A stretch of 64,000 nucleotides of DNA from Streptococcus vestibularis ATCC 49124 (GCF_000188295.1 NZ_GL831112.1:1557613-1621612), one strand, 5' to 3'. Counted from the stretch's first letter, positions 19,149 to 30,876 are shown. The notes: generated by a model from the letters alone, not told the origin. Numbers and translations are program-made.

Positions 19149-21125
19149 TTAGTTCATACCTTTTACTGTTTCAACGACATTTTCTACTGTAAAGCCATAT
19201 TCTTCAATAATTTTAGCAGCTGGAGCTGAGGCACCAAATGTATCAATTCCAATCACAGCACCGTCTAAACCAACATATTTATACCATGGTAGACTTGCTG
19301 CCATTTCGATTGCTACACGACGACGAACTGCATTTGGAAGAACTTCCTCTTTGTAGGCTTGATCTTGTGCATCAAAGACATCTGTTGATGGAACACTCAC
19401 AACACGAACTTTGTAACCTTCTGATTCCAAAGCTTTTGCTGATGCTACTGCAAGATTTACTTCTGAACCAGAAGCAAGGAGAATAGTATCAAAATCTGCT
19501 GCTGTTTCATGAACAACATAAGCACCTTTTGAGACTTTATCAAAATCTGTTCCTTCTTCAACAGTCAAGTTTTGACGTGTCAAAACAAGCGCCGTAGGTG
19601 TTGATTTAGAAGTTACAGCTTGATACCATGCAGCTTGTGTTTCACGCGCATCTGCCGGACGATAAACATTAAGGTTTGGAATAGCACGAAGTCCAGCTAG
19701 ATGTTCGATTGGTTCATGAGTCGGTCCATCTTCACCGACTGCAATAGAGTCGTGAGTAAAGACATAAGTAACTGGAAGTCCTTGAAGTGCAGACAAACGA
19801 ACTGCTGCTTTTACATAGTCTGAGAATACGAAGAAGGTACCACCGTAAACACGAAGTCCACCATGGAGAGACATACCATTCAAGACTGTTCCCATCGCAA
19901 ACTCACGTACACCAAATTGAATGTTACGGTTAAGACGATGTGCATCATCTTGTAGACCGTCAGATTTAATGTAAGTCATATTTGAGTGAGCCAAATCCGC
20001 AGAACCACCTAGGAATGTTGGCACTTTATCAGCAATAACATTCAAAGCATCTTGACTTGAATTACGAGTTGCTTGTGAATAACCATTTTCAAGAGCTGGG
20101 AAGTCTGAAGCTTGGAATTCAACTGCATCCTTACCTTCAAGAATGCGTTCAAGTTCAGCACCAAGTTCTGGGTAAGATTGTTTGTACTCATCTACCAAAG
20201 CAATCCAAGCGTCATAGGCCTGACGACCACGATCAACTGTATTTTCCTTGAAATCAGCATAAACTTCTTTTGGAACTTCAAATGGAGCATAGTTCCAACC
20301 CAAGTTTTCTCTTGCAGCTGCTGTTTCATCTGGTCCAAGAGGAGCACCGTGAACACCGTTGGTTCCTTGTTTATTAGGAGCACCATGACCAATAACAGTC
20401 TTAACCTCAATCAAAGATGGTTTACCACTTGCTTTTGCACTTTCAATAGCAGCATTGATAGCTTCAACATCCGTTCCATCTTGAACAAACTCAGTATTCC
20501 AACCATAGGCTTCATAACGTGCACGTACGTCTTCAGTAAATGAATCTTTAGTTTCACCGTCAAGGTTGATATCATTTGAATCGTACAAGACAATCAATTT
20601 ATCCAATTTTTGAAGACCAGCATAAGATGACGCTTCGCCAGAAACGCCTTCCATAAAGCAACCATCCCCCGCAATAACATAAGTATAATGGTCAAAGATT
20701 GGGAAACCTTCCTTGTTGTAACGAGAAGCCAAGAAACGTTCCGCTTGTGCCATACCAACAGCTGTAGCAATACCTTGCCCAAGTGGACCTGAGGTAGCAT
20801 CTACACCAACTGTATGACCAAATTCTGGGTGACCAGGTGTCTTAGAACCCCATTGACGGAATTGTTTAAGCTCTTCAATACTCAAATCTTTAAATCCTGA
20901 CAAATGAAGGAGCGCATAAAGAAGCATTGAACCATGACCTGCCGACAAAACAAAACGGTCACGATTAATCCAATTTGGAACTTCAGGATTGACATGAATT
21001 TGCTTAGTAAACAAAGTGTAACCCATTGGTGCTGCACCCATTACCACACCAGGGTGACCAGAGTTAGCTTGGTTAATCGCATCTACCCCTAGAAAACGGA
21101 TAGCATTTACTGAAAGGTTAGACAT
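19149..21125 (-). CDS. tkt: Transketolase
   Basis: Thiamine-diphosphate enzyme of the pentose phosphate pathway that moves two-carbon units between sugar phosphates; 658 aa, full length. The ThDP-binding motif [19 protein letters not shown] (about 155-173), the substrate His clusters GHPG and HGSM in the N-terminal third, and the pyrimidine domain with SHDSIA-like [19 protein letters not shown] (about 459-477) are intact. AAGGAGG lies just before the ATG. Monocistronic: a strong terminator follows and a possible cre site lies upstream. Confidence 0.97.
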   Translation of the reverse strand: MSNLSVNAIRFLGVDAINQANSGHPGVVMGAAPMGYTLFTKQIHVNPEVPNWINRDRFVLSAGHGSMLLYALLHLSGFKDLSIEELKQFRQWGSKTPGHPEFGHTVGVDATSGPLGQGIATAVGMAQAERFLASRYNKEGFPIFDHYTYVIAGDGCFMEGVSGEASSYAGLQKLDKLIVLYDSNDINLDGETKDSFTEDVRARYEAYGWNTEFVQDGTDVEAINAAIESAKASGKPSLIEVKTVIGHGAPNKQGTNGVHGAPLGPDETAAARENLGWNYAPFEVPKEVYADFKENTVDRGRQAYDAWIALVDEYKQSYPELGAELERILEGKDAVEFQASDFPALENGYSQATRNSSQDALNVIADKVPTFLGGSADLAHSNMTYIKSDGLQDDAHRLNRNIQFGVREFAMGTVLNGMSLHGGLRVYGGTFFVFSDYVKAAVRLSALQGLPVTYVFTHDSIAVGEDGPTHEPIEHLAGLRAIPNLNVYRPADARETQAAWYQAVTSKSTPTALVLTRQNLTVEEGTDFDKVSKGAYVVHETAADFDTILLASGSEVNLAVASAKALESEGYKVRVVSVPSTDVFDAQDQAYKEEVLPNAVRRRVAIEMAASLPWYKYVGLDGAVIGIDTFGASAPAAKIIEEYGFTVENVVETVKGMN

Positions 21126-21186
21126 AATTTCCTCCTTAATAATATCAAGACTCTTTTAGTTATATCAATACTCCCTTAATTATATC

Positions 21187-21203
21187 ACAGAAACGTTTTC
21201 ACA
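21187..21203. promoter_or_regulatory. Possible cre (CcpA) site upstream of tkt
   Basis: CAGAAACGTTTTCACA has the central AANCG...CA core of the cre consensus but mismatches at its first two positions. It lies about 65 bases upstream of the tkt ATG in the promoter region. Weak by sequence alone. Confidence 0.35.
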
Positions 21204-21265
21204 ATAAAGTACTTTATTGAAAATTTCATACAAATATCGTTCAAAAATTGGGAATAAAAAACTAA

Positions 21266-21303
21266 AAAAGCTCTGAAGATGCTATAGACATCTCAGAACT
21301 CTT
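21266..21303 (-). terminator. Probable terminator on the 3'-distal side of tkt promoter, after ecfT reading strand
   Basis: An imperfect stem, with AGATG/CATCT inside and TCTGA/TCAGA outside, is followed by A-runs on the + strand at 21254-21267, i.e. T-runs on the minus strand. It lies just past the ecfT stop at 21335, so it should end the ECF operon before the tkt promoter. Confidence 0.65.
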
Positions 21304-21334
21304 TCGTTTATTTAGAACTCACTGAAAGACAACT

Positions 21335-22165
21335 TCAAATCCATGGATTGTAAAAACGCCCATGGTTAAGATAAATCAACTCCAGACTAATTCCCAATAA
21401 AAGAGTAGCTGATACGATTACAAGATAATCTTGTTTAGTCAAGGATTTGTGCACATACCATGTACGTTTTTTGTATTGACCAAATCGGCGTAATTCCATA
21501 GCCGTCGATACAGTATCAATACGTTCGAGTGACGAAAAAATCAGAGGGAGAACGATTTGTAGATTCCCACGAATACGTTTGACCAGTCCCGCCTTTTGTG
21601 ACAAATCCAAACCACGCGCTTCTTGAGCCTTACGAATAGTAAAGAATTCTTCTTGAATATCTGGAATATAACGCAAGGTCAAACTGACGGAGTAAGCAAA
21701 CTTATAGGGAATACCAATCTGATTAAGACTAGCCGCAAACTGACTGGGATGGGTCGTCATAAGAAAAAGAATGGCAAGAGGGACTGTTGAAAAATACTTA
21801 AGCAAAAGATTTGCAAGATAAAAGAGCTCCTGACTGGTTAAATAGAAACGCCCCCATCCTTCAATCAGAACTGTCTTAGCTCCATAAATTTCTTCACCAT
21901 AACTAGGTGCGAAAAGATAAACCATAAGTAGATTAAAAAGGGCAATCGAGCCAATGATCTTCACAACAAAAGAAATATCTCTCCAACAAATGTTGGCCAA
22001 GTTAAAGAGATAAATCGAAAGTAGGCCTACTGCTAGGATAAAGCGTGGATCATAGGTAGCCATACAAGCAACTGAAACCAAGATAAAGAATAGCATCTTA
22101 CTCGCCCCAGACAAATCATAGAGGAAACCTCGACCTGGTTGATAACCTATTAAACGATTAGACAT
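21335..22165 (-). CDS. ECF transporter transmembrane subunit EcfT
   Basis: Integral membrane coupling subunit of an energy-coupling factor (ECF) vitamin-type transporter, 276 aa, CbiQ-like family. It has about five hydrophobic segments and the ATPase-coupling signatures: ARG in [14 protein letters not shown] (about 185-198) and the second [13 protein letters not shown] motif (about 226-238). Its start overlaps the end of the ATPase gene by 8 bases. It is the last gene of a four-gene operon with the SAM-hydrolase-like gene, the S component and the fused ATPase. Confidence 0.88.
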   Translation of the reverse strand: MSNRLIGYQPGRGFLYDLSGASKMLFFILVSVACMATYDPRFILAVGLLSIYLFNLANICWRDISFVVKIIGSIALFNLLMVYLFAPSYGEEIYGAKTVLIEGWGRFYLTSQELFYLANLLLKYFSTVPLAILFLMTTHPSQFAASLNQIGIPYKFAYSVSLTLRYIPDIQEEFFTIRKAQEARGLDLSQKAGLVKRIRGNLQIVLPLIFSSLERIDTVSTAMELRRFGQYKKRTWYVHKSLTKQDYLVIVSATLLLGISLELIYLNHGRFYNPWI

Positions 22166-23834
22166 AAGGCCCTCCTTTTTCTATATAATACTGGGTTACT
22201 TTTACTGGATCACATAACAACTTCTGACCTAAGCTATAAAGAGATGTCTGCTTGAGATTGGCTGACTCAAGTAGGTCCTTCTGATTGAGAATGGTAACAG
22301 GATTATCATCTGCAATGATTTTACCTTCAAGTACAACGATACAACGATCGCTATATTCCAACATGAGCTGCATGTCATGAGTAATCATCACAATGGTATG
22401 ACCTTGCTTCTGAAGACTGTCCAAGAAATTCATGATATCTGTGTAAGTCTTGTAATCTTGACCAGCCGTTGGCTCATCCAAGATAATGATTTCAGGTTTC
22501 AAAACCAAGATAGATGCAATGGTCACGCGCTTTTTCTGACCAAAGGAAAGCGCAGAAATGGGCCATTTACGAAAACTATAGAGGCCACAAGTCTTCAGGA
22601 CCTCATGAACACGCTCTTCAACCTCAGTCTCTTCAATTCCTCGCAAGCGCAAACCAAGAGCCACCTCATCAAAAATCATAGTTTGGCTAATCATCTGATT
22701 TGGGTTTTGCAAAACAAAGCCTATACGTTCTGAACGCTCGGCAATGCTATCCTGACTAATATCCCGACCCTTGTAAATTAATTGCCCTTGACTAGGGACA
22801 AAACCACATAGAGCCTTAGCAAGCGTCGACTTCCCAGCCCCATTTTTACCGACAATCGCTAGTCGCTCTCCTTTCTTCAAGCTAAAGGACATATCCTCTA
22901 TGACTGCTGGATTATCTCCATAGGAAACGCTAAGCCCCTCAACCTTCAAAATAGAATCGGTCGAAGTTTCCGTTTTATCTCTCAAAACGCTATCTGGGAT
23001 ACCTAATCCAGACAAATCCAAAGCATCTAGTTGGCTAAGATTTTGTGCTCTAGTTGTATCAAATCCCAACTGACGTAAAACCGTCAGATACAGGGGGTCT
23101 CGAATCCCATTTTCCAACAAAAGTGTACTCGATAAAAGCTCATCTGGCCTACCGTTAAAGAGGAGCTCTCCTTTATTGACCAGTAAAATGCGGTCAACGG
23201 GACGATAAAGGACATCTTCTAGACGATGCTCAATAATAATCGTCGTAGCTCCTACCTCCTCGTGAATCTTATCAATGAGGTCAATGGTTCCCTGTCCTGA
23301 TTTAGGATCTAAATTTGCTAGAGGCTCATCAAATAGAAGAATAGGACTCTCATCAATCAAGACACCAGCTAAACTGACTCGTTGCTTTTGGCCACCTGAT
23401 AAATCTTGAGGGCGGTGATTCAAAAGAGAGGTTAAGTCTAGACGCTCAGCCCAGAGGGCTACCTTATCTTTCATCTCACTTTGATCAGCACAATCATTCT
23501 CCAAAGCAAAAGCCAAATCCTCGGCTACTGTTAGGCCAATAAACTGACCATCTGGATCCTGCAATACCGTAGATACCGACTGTGACTTATCATAGATAGA
23601 TTGATTGAAAATATCCTGACCATCTATCCTTACCTGGCCTTTTGCCTGACCTTTATGAATATTCGGTATGATACCATTAAGACACTGAGCTAGGGTCGAC
23701 TTTCCACTACCAGAAGGACCTAAGATTAGGACTTTTTCGCCCTTGGCAATATCAAAGCTGATATCTTTAAGCGTCGCTTCTGCTTGTGCATCATATTGAA
23801 ATGTAAAGTGATTAAAACTAATGTATTTATCCAT
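22158..23834 (-). CDS. ECF transporter ATPase, two ABC domains fused
   Basis: Double ABC ATPase of an ECF transporter (EcfA and EcfA' in one chain, YkoD-like), 558 aa. Walker A motifs are GPSGSGKST (about 35-43) and GKNGAGKST (about 328-336); signature motifs [16 protein letters not shown] and [16 protein letters not shown]; Walker B ILLFDEP and IIILDEP. The ATG at 23834 ([10 protein letters not shown]) is preferred; a TTG 30 bases upstream has no ribosome site. Neither start has a strong Shine-Dalgarno. The S-component gene lies about 65 bases upstream and EcfT overlaps downstream. Confidence 0.9.
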   Translation of the reverse strand: MDKYISFNHFTFQYDAQAEATLKDISFDIAKGEKVLILGPSGSGKSTLAQCLNGIIPNIHKGQAKGQVRIDGQDIFNQSIYDKSQSVSTVLQDPDGQFIGLTVAEDLAFALENDCADQSEMKDKVALWAERLDLTSLLNHRPQDLSGGQKQRVSLAGVLIDESPILLFDEPLANLDPKSGQGTIDLIDKIHEEVGATTIIIEHRLEDVLYRPVDRILLVNKGELLFNGRPDELLSSTLLLENGIRDPLYLTVLRQLGFDTTRAQNLSQLDALDLSGLGIPDSVLRDKTETSTDSILKVEGLSVSYGDNPAVIEDMSFSLKKGERLAIVGKNGAGKSTLAKALCGFVPSQGQLIYKGRDISQDSIAERSERIGFVLQNPNQMISQTMIFDEVALGLRLRGIEETEVEERVHEVLKTCGLYSFRKWPISALSFGQKKRVTIASILVLKPEIIILDEPTAGQDYKTYTDIMNFLDSLQKQGHTIVMITHDMQLMLEYSDRCIVVLEGKIIADDNPVTILNQKDLLESANLKQTSLYSLGQKLLCDPVKVTQYYIEKGGPYV

Positions 23835-23899
23835 ATTTCTACTAAAAAAGAGAGGAGGTATCAAAACAAACTGACAGTCCCACTCTCCTATAAGTCATG

Positions 23900-24445
23900 C
23901 TAATCTTTGGTAAGACTACCAGATTGTGTACGTGATCTAGCATAGATTGCAAGAAGGAGTGTTCCTCCAATTGCAATTGTAATAAAGTTAGCTACGCCAG
24001 CTACAAAACTTTGTGCATAAAGGTATGACCAGGCTTGTGCAAATTGGAGTCTATCACCAATAGGGGTAACAATACCATAGGCAATAAGGAGGGCCAATGC
24101 TTGTGCTAGGTTAAACCAAATCATACTCATCAAAGAAAACTTGCCAGTTGTCACATCATATTTTTTGTTGAATAGACCAATTACAAGTCCTGTAATAGCA
24201 CTTGCAAGTACCCAAGCCCATGAGATATTTCCGTATTGGATGCCATCTTTAAGCGCATGGCCAATAAAGCCCATAAAGAAACCTGTAATAGGCCCATAAA
24301 TCACTGAGAATAGGGCTTGAACAGCATACTGAAGTTGGATGCTAGTGTTCCCAAAAATAGGGATATTAACAAACATACCAATGATAATAAAGAGTGCTGC
24401 ACCAATACCTGTCGCAACTACTGTACGAATTGAATTATTTTTCAT
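23900..24445 (-). CDS. ECF transporter substrate-binding S component (UPF0397)
   Basis: Membrane S component that binds the substrate and docks on the ECF module, 181 aa. About six hydrophobic helices are seen, and the N-terminal block RTVVATGIGAALFIIIGMFV with an Ala/Gly-rich first helix is typical of S components. It belongs to the UPF0397 family, whose substrate is not known to me. It lies 9 bases after the SAM-hydrolase-like gene and just before the dedicated ATPase, so this transporter has its own energising module rather than the shared housekeeping one. Confidence 0.85.
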   Translation of the reverse strand: MKNNSIRTVVATGIGAALFIIIGMFVNIPIFGNTSIQLQYAVQALFSVIYGPITGFFMGFIGHALKDGIQYGNISWAWVLASAITGLVIGLFNKKYDVTTGKFSLMSMIWFNLAQALALLIAYGIVTPIGDRLQFAQAWSYLYAQSFVAGVANFITIAIGGTLLLAIYARSRTQSGSLTKD

Positions 24446-24454
24446 AATCTTACT

Positions 24455-25303
24455 TTAATCTCCTAAACGTTTGATTTCAATGTGCCAGTTAGACCCTACA
24501 CCAACATTATAAGCCTTAGCAAAAGACCCTTGGTTAATGGCTAAGCCAACACGATAGAGGGAATTGATATAAATAATTGGCTGACCGATACGAACATCCG
24601 CAAAAGATTTCCCATAGGTAACTTGGTTTTGGTAGACCAACATATCATTGTTAAAGATGGTTACTTCGAATCGATCACCAAAGTTTGGTTCCAACGCGTA
24701 AAAGTCATCACGTGTGATAGAGGTCCAAAGAGAGCCGAAACGGACATCCAAAATGTCAATCGCCCCACGAACCAAATTATCCTCTATGATGGTTTCAACC
24801 ACTGGAAGTTCTAAAATTTTGTCCACAGGTAACTCAGGACCAACTTCTTCAAAACTGATATGACCAGAAGCTAATTTGGCACCTGTATAGGCATAAACAT
24901 CACGACCATGGAAGGTATAGGAAAGCTCTGTATTACTACGACGATTCTCAACCTCGGAAATCTCACGAACAGCCACGATACCAACAACCTTCTTGATATA
25001 AGAAAGTGTTCCGTTATCTGGTGTGACGATATATTGCCCTGTCTTTGTTAAGGCAACCACACTTTTACGTGAGGAACCTACACCCGGATCAACTACCGAA
25101 ACAAAGGTTGTCCCCTCTGGCCAGTATTCAACGGTCTGAAACAAACGATAAGAAGCCTCAAAAGTGTTGTAGGGAGTAATATCATGTGTCAGGTGATGAA
25201 CTCCCAAACTCGCTTCTTCCTGAAGGGCCACACCAATCATGGCCGAAACAGCACCATCAACCAAACCAAAATCCGATTGAAGTACTAATAGGTTATTAGT
25301 CAT
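24455..25303 (-). CDS. SAM hydroxide adenosyltransferase family protein (DUF62)
   Basis: Member of the S-adenosylmethionine hydroxide adenosyltransferase / fluorinase-like family, 282 aa; characterised members split SAM into adenosine and L-methionine. The family signatures are intact: SDFGLVDG (about 10-17), VVDPGVGSSRKSVV (about 70-83), TPDNGTLSYI (about 93-102) and FHGRDVYA (about 129-136). It has no signal peptide. AAGGTGAG precedes the ATG. It is the first gene of the operon that continues with the ECF S, A and T subunits, so the substrate or product may relate to what the transporter carries. Confidence 0.88.
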   Translation of the reverse strand: MTNNLLVLQSDFGLVDGAVSAMIGVALQEEASLGVHHLTHDITPYNTFEASYRLFQTVEYWPEGTTFVSVVDPGVGSSRKSVVALTKTGQYIVTPDNGTLSYIKKVVGIVAVREISEVENRRSNTELSYTFHGRDVYAYTGAKLASGHISFEEVGPELPVDKILELPVVETIIEDNLVRGAIDILDVRFGSLWTSITRDDFYALEPNFGDRFEVTIFNNDMLVYQNQVTYGKSFADVRIGQPIIYINSLYRVGLAINQGSFAKAYNVGVGSNWHIEIKRLGD

Positions 25304-25415
25304 AAATATCTCACCTTTTTCTATTAGAGACGTTTATTTTATCACATTTTATAGATATTTTAAAGATGACAAATTCTTGAGCTAGTTATAGCCTTTACCT
25401 ATGTTTCCCTCTAAA

Positions 25416-25442
25416 ATCAAAAAGTCAGCCCAAGAGGCTGAC
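25416..25442 (-). terminator. Intrinsic terminator after sstT
   Basis: GTCAGCC (25424-25430) and GGCTGAC (25436-25442) form a 7-bp stem with a 5-base loop, followed on the minus strand by a T-run (AAAAA on +). Confidence 0.85.
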
Positions 25443-25456
25443 CATGTAGTAGTTAT

Positions 25457-26665
25457 CTAAGATTTATTCCAACGACTTTTTTCTGCTACTGCTGTAAAAA
25501 GAACATCTGTTGACGAGTTGAGAGCTGTTTCACAAGAGTCTTGGATGACACCGACGATAAAGCCGACACCAACAACTTGCATAGCTAAATCATTTGAGAT
25601 CCCAAAGAGGCTACATGCTACGGGTACCAAGAGAAGGGAACCTCCTGCAATACCTGAGGCACCGCAAGCAGAAATAGCTGAAACCACACTAAGAATAAGG
25701 GCTGTTGCAAAATCAACCTCAATTCCCAAAGTAGTCACTGCAGCAAGCGTCAAAACATTGATTGTCACAGCCGCTCCTGCCATGTTAATAGTTGACCCTA
25801 GAGGGATAGAAACAGAATAGGTATCAGGATTCAAGCCAAGGTCCTCACACAATTGAAGGTTAACGGGAATATTAGCCGCTGACGAGCGAGTAAAGAAGGC
25901 TGTAATCCCTGAATCTTTCAAACAACGGAAAACTAGTGGGAAAGGATTTTTGCCCATCATCATAAAAGCAATGATTGGATTAACAACCAAGGCAACAAAG
26001 GCCATTGTTCCCACTAAAACAAGGATTAGGACACCATAATCCGCCAAAACACCGACACCATTCTCAGAAATAGTATTAAAGACTAGACCAAGGATACCAA
26101 ATGGGGCCAAGTTAATAATCCAACGAACGATTTGCGAAGTCACTTCCGCCAAGGTATTAAGCAAATCTTTCGTGTGATTGCTAGCTGTTCGCATGGCAAA
26201 ACCAAAGACAACTGCCCATACCAAAACACCAATATAGTTGGCTTGAGCCAAGGCATTGACAGGGTTGTCCACCATCTTAAGTAATAAATCTTTAAAGACT
26301 TCTCCCACACCTTGAGGTGCCGTCGCTTTAGTCGCTGCTGCTGCTCCCAACTTCAGAGAAATTGGAAAAATATAGTGAGAAATAACAGCCGTCAATGCTG
26401 CCGCAAAGGTCCCAAAGAGATAAAGAACAATCACTGTCTTCATGTTGCTTTGTTGACCTTCTCGCGTTTGGGAAAGGGCATTGGCAACCAGGGCAAAGAC
26501 TAAAAGTGGAGCAATTGCCTTCAAACCACCAACAAACATGTCTCCCAAGAGACCAATAACCGTAAACTTAGGAATAAATAAACCAAGCACAGCACCCACT
26601 ACCACACCAATGGCAATGCGCTTAATTAGACTGGTTCTATTCCAAGTTGAAATAAAACGTTTCAT
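25457..26665 (-). CDS. sstT: Sodium:serine/threonine symporter SstT
   Basis: Polytopic transporter of the dicarboxylate/amino acid:cation symporter (DAACS) family that takes up serine and threonine with Na+; 402 aa, the normal length. The conserved [20 protein letters not shown] block (about 268-287) and the motif [15 protein letters not shown] (about 297-311) in the ion-binding region are present. It lies alone between terminators; AAAAGGAGT precedes the ATG. Confidence 0.93.
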   Translation of the reverse strand: MKRFISTWNRTSLIKRIAIGVVVGAVLGLFIPKFTVIGLLGDMFVGGLKAIAPLLVFALVANALSQTREGQQSNMKTVIVLYLFGTFAAALTAVISHYIFPISLKLGAAAATKATAPQGVGEVFKDLLLKMVDNPVNALAQANYIGVLVWAVVFGFAMRTASNHTKDLLNTLAEVTSQIVRWIINLAPFGILGLVFNTISENGVGVLADYGVLILVLVGTMAFVALVVNPIIAFMMMGKNPFPLVFRCLKDSGITAFFTRSSAANIPVNLQLCEDLGLNPDTYSVSIPLGSTINMAGAAVTINVLTLAAVTTLGIEVDFATALILSVVSAISACGASGIAGGSLLLVPVACSLFGISNDLAMQVVGVGFIVGVIQDSCETALNSSTDVLFTAVAEKSRWNKS

Positions 26666-26787
26666 AACTCATTAACTCCTTTTTGTGGTTAGCGCAACCA
26701 CAAAGCATTCGACAGTTTCCATATTATGATAAATTACTGAAATCGTCAAGATATGAAAAAAGTCTGTGGTAAACAGGCTTTCAAATT

Positions 26788-27480
26788 CTATTTATGACTC
26801 AATTTGCGGGTTAAGAAATCACCGAGAAACTGAACAAGGAAAATCAAAATCAAAATCAAGAAGGTTGCCAAGATGGTAACTGATGTACTTGAGCGATTGT
26901 ATCCATAATATATGGCGATGTAACCAAGACCACCTGCACCGATAGCTCCAGCCATGGCAGTTTCACCCACAAGGGAAATCAAAGTCACTGTTGATACACG
27001 AACCAATTCTGGGAGTCCTTCGCCAAGATAAACCTTAATCGTGTCCCAAAGACTTGCACCACTAGCTTGTGCTGCTTCAATAACGCCACGGTCAAGATCT
27101 GCAAGTACCACCTGTACTTGACGTGCAAAAAACGGGAAGGTTGCAGCTGACAATGGAACCAAAGCCGCTGTCATACCAAGGTTAGTCCCCACGATAAAGT
27201 AAGTGAATCCTTTCAAAATCGCTAAGAGGATGATGAAAGGAATGGCACGGAAGATTGAAGTGATTTTATCCAAGATTTGGAAAATGAATTTATTTTCAAT
27301 GACGCCACGAGGACCTGTCAATACCAAGAAGAGCCCCATAACAAGACCAAGAAGTCCCCCAATGATGAAGGAAATAACCGTCATGTAGAGTGTCGCATAG
27401 ATAGCGTCTGGCCAAGAATTAACCCCCTGCATACCGATACGATAAATATCTGGAAAGTTTTGTTGAATCCAATCTGCCAT
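26788..27480 (-). CDS. metI: Methionine ABC transporter permease MetI
   Basis: Inner-membrane permease of the MetNIQ methionine importer, 230 aa with five hydrophobic helices. The EAA loop coupling it to MetN is visible as VIEAAQASGASLWDTIKVYL (about 132-151). It overlaps the metN stop codon by one base. It is the last gene of the metQ-M20-metN-metI unit under a MET-box. Confidence 0.93.
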   Translation of the reverse strand: MADWIQQNFPDIYRIGMQGVNSWPDAIYATLYMTVISFIIGGLLGLVMGLFLVLTGPRGVIENKFIFQILDKITSIFRAIPFIILLAILKGFTYFIVGTNLGMTAALVPLSAATFPFFARQVQVVLADLDRGVIEAAQASGASLWDTIKVYLGEGLPELVRVSTVTLISLVGETAMAGAIGAGGLGYIAIYYGYNRSSTSVTILATFLILILIFLVQFLGDFLTRKLSHK

Positions 27481-28547
27481 TATTGGGCTCCTTTCTTAAG
27501 TACTTGCAAGCTGACACCTGCATTTTCAATCGCTTTTTGAGCAGCAAGAACCTTATCTGCCTCACCATCCAAGACAACGACCAATTCACCAACAGGAGTG
27601 TCACCTAGAATCTCAACATTACCATAAAGAATGTTACTTGAAACACCGTAATCTTTGAAAATTTCAGTCAAGAGTGGCTCATCTGTTGAAGAACCTACAT
27701 ATTTAAGCTGAACAAGGAGTGCAGATGCAGGTAAGTTTCTCACCAAAGGTTGTGCATTAATCTTAGCCAAGGCATCCTCGATCCCTGCTGCAGTTTCAAT
27801 AAATTCTTGTGTCAAATCCTCTTGTGGATTTGAGAAGATATTAAGAACACTTCCTTCTTCCAAAAGTTGTCCATTTTGCATAACAGCCACACGGTTACAA
27901 ATATCTTTGACGATTTGCATTTCGTGAGTAATCATAACCACTGTCAACCCAAGTTTTTTATTCAAATCTTGCAAAAGTGAAAGGATTTGTTTAGTTGTCT
28001 TAGGGTCTAGAGCTGATGTAGACTCATCTGAAATCAAGATTTCTGGATCGTTAGCCAAGGCACGCGCAATCGCTACACGTTGTTTTTGACCACCTGACAA
28101 TTGTGCAGGATAGTTTTCGGCACGATCAGTCAAATCAACCAATTCCAAGAGACTACGAATTTTTTTGTCTTTCTCTTCATTGCTTAGTTTAGAATGACGA
28201 AGGGCAAAGGCTACATTTTCATAAGCCGTCTTTTGAGACATAAGGTTAAAGTGTTGGAAAATCATCCCAATCGTTTGACGTTTCTGACGCAATTCTTTTG
28301 TCGACAATTGGACCTTACCATCTGCAAAAGTCACATCTTTACCAACAGTGATTTTACCAGCTGTAGGCACTTGCAAAAGATTAATCGCACGCACAAGCGT
28401 AGATTTACCAGCCCCTGAATAACCAACGATTCCGTAAATATCACCTTTTTCAATCTGGATAGACACATCCTTAACCGCTTGAATGGTGCGGCGTTTCTGC
28501 GTAAAGGTGATATCAATATTTTTCAAATCAATAATGACATTACTCAT
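27480..28547 (-). CDS. metN: Methionine ABC transporter ATP-binding protein MetN
   Basis: ATPase of the MetNIQ importer, 355 aa. Walker [10 protein letters not shown], signature [15 protein letters not shown] and Walker B ILISDEST are present in the first 250 residues; the last about 90 residues form the NIL/ACT-like domain that binds methionine and gives trans-inhibition. I use the ATG at 28547; a TTG at 28556 has the better-placed GGAG and would add three residues. The start overlaps the end of the upstream M20 peptidase gene. Confidence 0.92.
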   Translation of the reverse strand: MSNVIIDLKNIDITFTQKRRTIQAVKDVSIQIEKGDIYGIVGYSGAGKSTLVRAINLLQVPTAGKITVGKDVTFADGKVQLSTKELRQKRQTIGMIFQHFNLMSQKTAYENVAFALRHSKLSNEEKDKKIRSLLELVDLTDRAENYPAQLSGGQKQRVAIARALANDPEILISDESTSALDPKTTKQILSLLQDLNKKLGLTVVMITHEMQIVKDICNRVAVMQNGQLLEEGSVLNIFSNPQEDLTQEFIETAAGIEDALAKINAQPLVRNLPASALLVQLKYVGSSTDEPLLTEIFKDYGVSSNILYGNVEILGDTPVGELVVVLDGEADKVLAAQKAIENAGVSLQVLKKGAQ

Positions 28548-29913
28548 AACTTGCAATTAACTCCTTAATTAGTTCAATGTGGGTGTAGTAATCTGCTAGG
28601 CTAACATTTTCATCCCCACCATGGTCACGACTGTTGGCATTCCCTATACCAAAGGCTGCCATCGGAACACCCAAAGCCTGATGAATCATATGCATAGGCC
28701 CTGTACCTGCTGCCGTTGGAAGCACAGCAACACCCTCTTCATAAAAACCTTTTGCTAACTCAATAACATTGACAATAGCAGGATCTGACATATCACTCCG
28801 ATAACTTTCTTCACCAAGAGTGAAGGTTACCTTGATACGGTCAAACCCCTCTTTTTTGAGGTGAGCCTTGATACAATCCAAAACATACTCAGGTGTCAAA
28901 CCAGGGACCAAGCGCATCTCCATCTTAGCTTTGGCTTGAGCTGGTAGAATTGTCTTAACACCTTGCCCCTGATAACCTGTCGAAATCCCTTCAATAGAAA
29001 GAGCAGGTTCAAAATAGTAAGTTTTTAAGAAAGCTCGGCGGTCACTTTCTAAAATAGGTAGTTTTAAGCCATAAATCTTACGGAGGCTATCTGCATTTTC
29101 AATGGCGTAAGTCTCGATAAGATCCATCTCACGTTCATTTGGCTGGATAATTTTTTCATAGATACCATCGATAAGAATACGTCCCTGATCATCACGCATA
29201 CTTGAAATAGCATTGAGCAAATACCATGAAGCCGATTCAATCACGGCACCAAATTTAGAATGAATATCAACATCAGCACTCTCGACAGACAAGTCAAAGG
29301 TAATAATCCCCTTGTTGCCACCTGTGATTTCCAATTGACCTTTACTATTTCGATTTCCTTGCTCCCAAACCAATAGGTCTGCTGGAAGAAGGTCATCTCG
29401 GTATTTTTCCAAATATTTTTCAAGGTCGGTTGAAGCAGATTCTTCAGCGCCCTCCATCATAAATGTAATGTTTACAGGAAGGTCACCAACCTCTCGAATA
29501 TATTTCCGAAGGGCTGTCAGACGAGCTGTAATATGCCCCTTATCATCATCAACACCACGACCATACATGTAGCCCTTACGAACAGTCAGACAGAAAGGGT
29601 CATCTGTCCATGGCTGATCATTATCCGCAGGAACCGTATCATAGTGTTGATAGAAAATAATTGTTTTCGCATCTGGATTTGAACTCTTGAATTTTGCCAA
29701 GACAAAAGGTGCCGTATGGGTCTCGTCAATTGTCACCTCTGCTCCAACACTAGAGAAAATCTCACCAAGATAAGCAGCCACATCATAGAGACCAATATTT
29801 TGAGCAAAAATAGATTTTTTAGAAATCAAAGTCCGCAAAACTTCAAAATAGTGCTGAGCAATTTCATCGTTACGAAATTTTCGTAACTGCTCTTCTTCAC
29901 TTGAAAATGCCAT
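28540..29913 (-). CDS. M20 family metallopeptidase (dipeptidase-like)
   Basis: Zinc-dependent peptidase of family M20, 457 aa, probably cytoplasmic. Metal and catalytic residues are seen in [10 protein letters not shown] (about 90-99), [16 protein letters not shown] (about 116-131), MEGAEESAS (about 153-161) and near the C-terminus in [11 protein letters not shown]. The start at 29913 ([10 protein letters not shown]) follows AAGGAGA; the frame runs open to 29955. Placed between metQ and metN, it may release methionine from imported peptides. That role is inference. Confidence 0.87.
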   Translation of the reverse strand: MAFSSEEEQLRKFRNDEIAQHYFEVLRTLISKKSIFAQNIGLYDVAAYLGEIFSSVGAEVTIDETHTAPFVLAKFKSSNPDAKTIIFYQHYDTVPADNDQPWTDDPFCLTVRKGYMYGRGVDDDKGHITARLTALRKYIREVGDLPVNITFMMEGAEESASTDLEKYLEKYRDDLLPADLLVWEQGNRNSKGQLEITGGNKGIITFDLSVESADVDIHSKFGAVIESASWYLLNAISSMRDDQGRILIDGIYEKIIQPNEREMDLIETYAIENADSLRKIYGLKLPILESDRRAFLKTYYFEPALSIEGISTGYQGQGVKTILPAQAKAKMEMRLVPGLTPEYVLDCIKAHLKKEGFDRIKVTFTLGEESYRSDMSDPAIVNVIELAKGFYEEGVAVLPTAAGTGPMHMIHQALGVPMAAFGIGNANSRDHGGDENVSLADYYTHIELIKELIASYE

Positions 29914-29973
29914 CAAATCGTCTCCTTCATACACGACAAAACGGCGTGCTCTCACACGCCCTCTGTCCTTAGC

Positions 29974-30876
29974 TTATTTCTTTGAATTAGCTTTCAATTG
30001 ATCTTGTGTTGGGGCACCTTTCCATGCTGGAAGGTCAACCTTGTTAGATGCATCATAGATGATTTGCGCTACTTCATCATTTTGATAGGCTTTAATCAAA
30101 GTCTTGATAGCATCGGCTTTGTTTGATTTTTTCCAATCTTTATTAGCTGCAATGATGTTAACCCAATCTTTCAAATCTTGACTTGGATCTTCTTGGAAGA
30201 GAGTTGTGTCATAGTCAACATTTTGTTGTTGTGCGTATGAGTTGTTAACAACTGCTGCATCTACTGATGAAAGAGTTTGGGCAGCTTGTTCAGCTGCGAT
30301 TTCTTTAATCTCCAATTTCTTTGGATTTTCAGAAATGTTCTTGATAGTTGCCAATTCACCATCTTTAACATCCAACTTAATCAAACCAGCTGTTTGAAGA
30401 AGTGTCAACGCACGGCTTTCGTTTGTACCATCGTTAGGTACTGAGATAGTAGCTCCTTCTGGAAGCTCTTTAACATCTTTATACTTAGCTTTTCCGTTTT
30501 CAGTACCTGAGAAAAGGTGGATTGGGCTAAGAAGTGTGTCAGCTGCCGCAACAACATCACCTTTATTTTCTTTGTTCCAGTTGTTCAAGAAATAAATGTG
30601 TTGGAAAGCATTAACATCGATTTCACCGTTTTTAAGGGCTTCATTTGGTTGATTGTAGTCTGTGAACTCTTTCAACTCGATAGTAACACCCTTGTCTTTA
30701 GCCAATTCTTTAACTTTATCCCACAATGGCTCAGTTGTATCATCCAATGTCATGATACCAACTGTCAAAGTTTTATCATCTTTAGCTGATTTATTACCAC
30801 CAGCACCACAAGCAGCCAAAGCTACTGTTGAAGCGACTGCCAATCCTGTAATTCCGAGAATTTTTTTAAATTTCAT
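29974..30876 (-). CDS. metQ: Methionine-binding lipoprotein MetQ
   Basis: Substrate-binding lipoprotein of the methionine importer, 300 aa, anchored outside the membrane. The signal peptide ends in a lipobox VALAAC (lipidated Cys about residue 23) followed by a flexible GAGGNKSAKDD stretch. The NlpA-type domain follows, with VGIMTLDDTTEPLWDKVKEL at its beginning and AAVVNNSYAQQ in the second lobe. It is the first gene of the operon and lies about 90 bases downstream of a MET-box. Confidence 0.93.
   Translation of the reverse strand: MKFKKILGITGLAVASTVALAACGAGGNKSAKDDKTLTVGIMTLDDTTEPLWDKVKELAKDKGVTIELKEFTDYNQPNEALKNGEIDVNAFQHIYFLNNWNKENKGDVVAAADTLLSPIHLFSGTENGKAKYKDVKELPEGATISVPNDGTNESRALTLLQTAGLIKLDVKDGELATIKNISENPKKLEIKEIAAEQAAQTLSSVDAAVVNNSYAQQQNVDYDTTLFQEDPSQDLKDWVNIIAANKDWKKSNKADAIKTLIKAYQNDEVAQIIYDASNKVDLPAWKGAPTQDQLKANSKK

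Noticed and set aside
20112..20543. Plus-strand ORF of 143 codons inside tkt
   Set aside because: Antisense shadow of transketolase; Phe/Ser/Thr-rich composition and no ribosome site.
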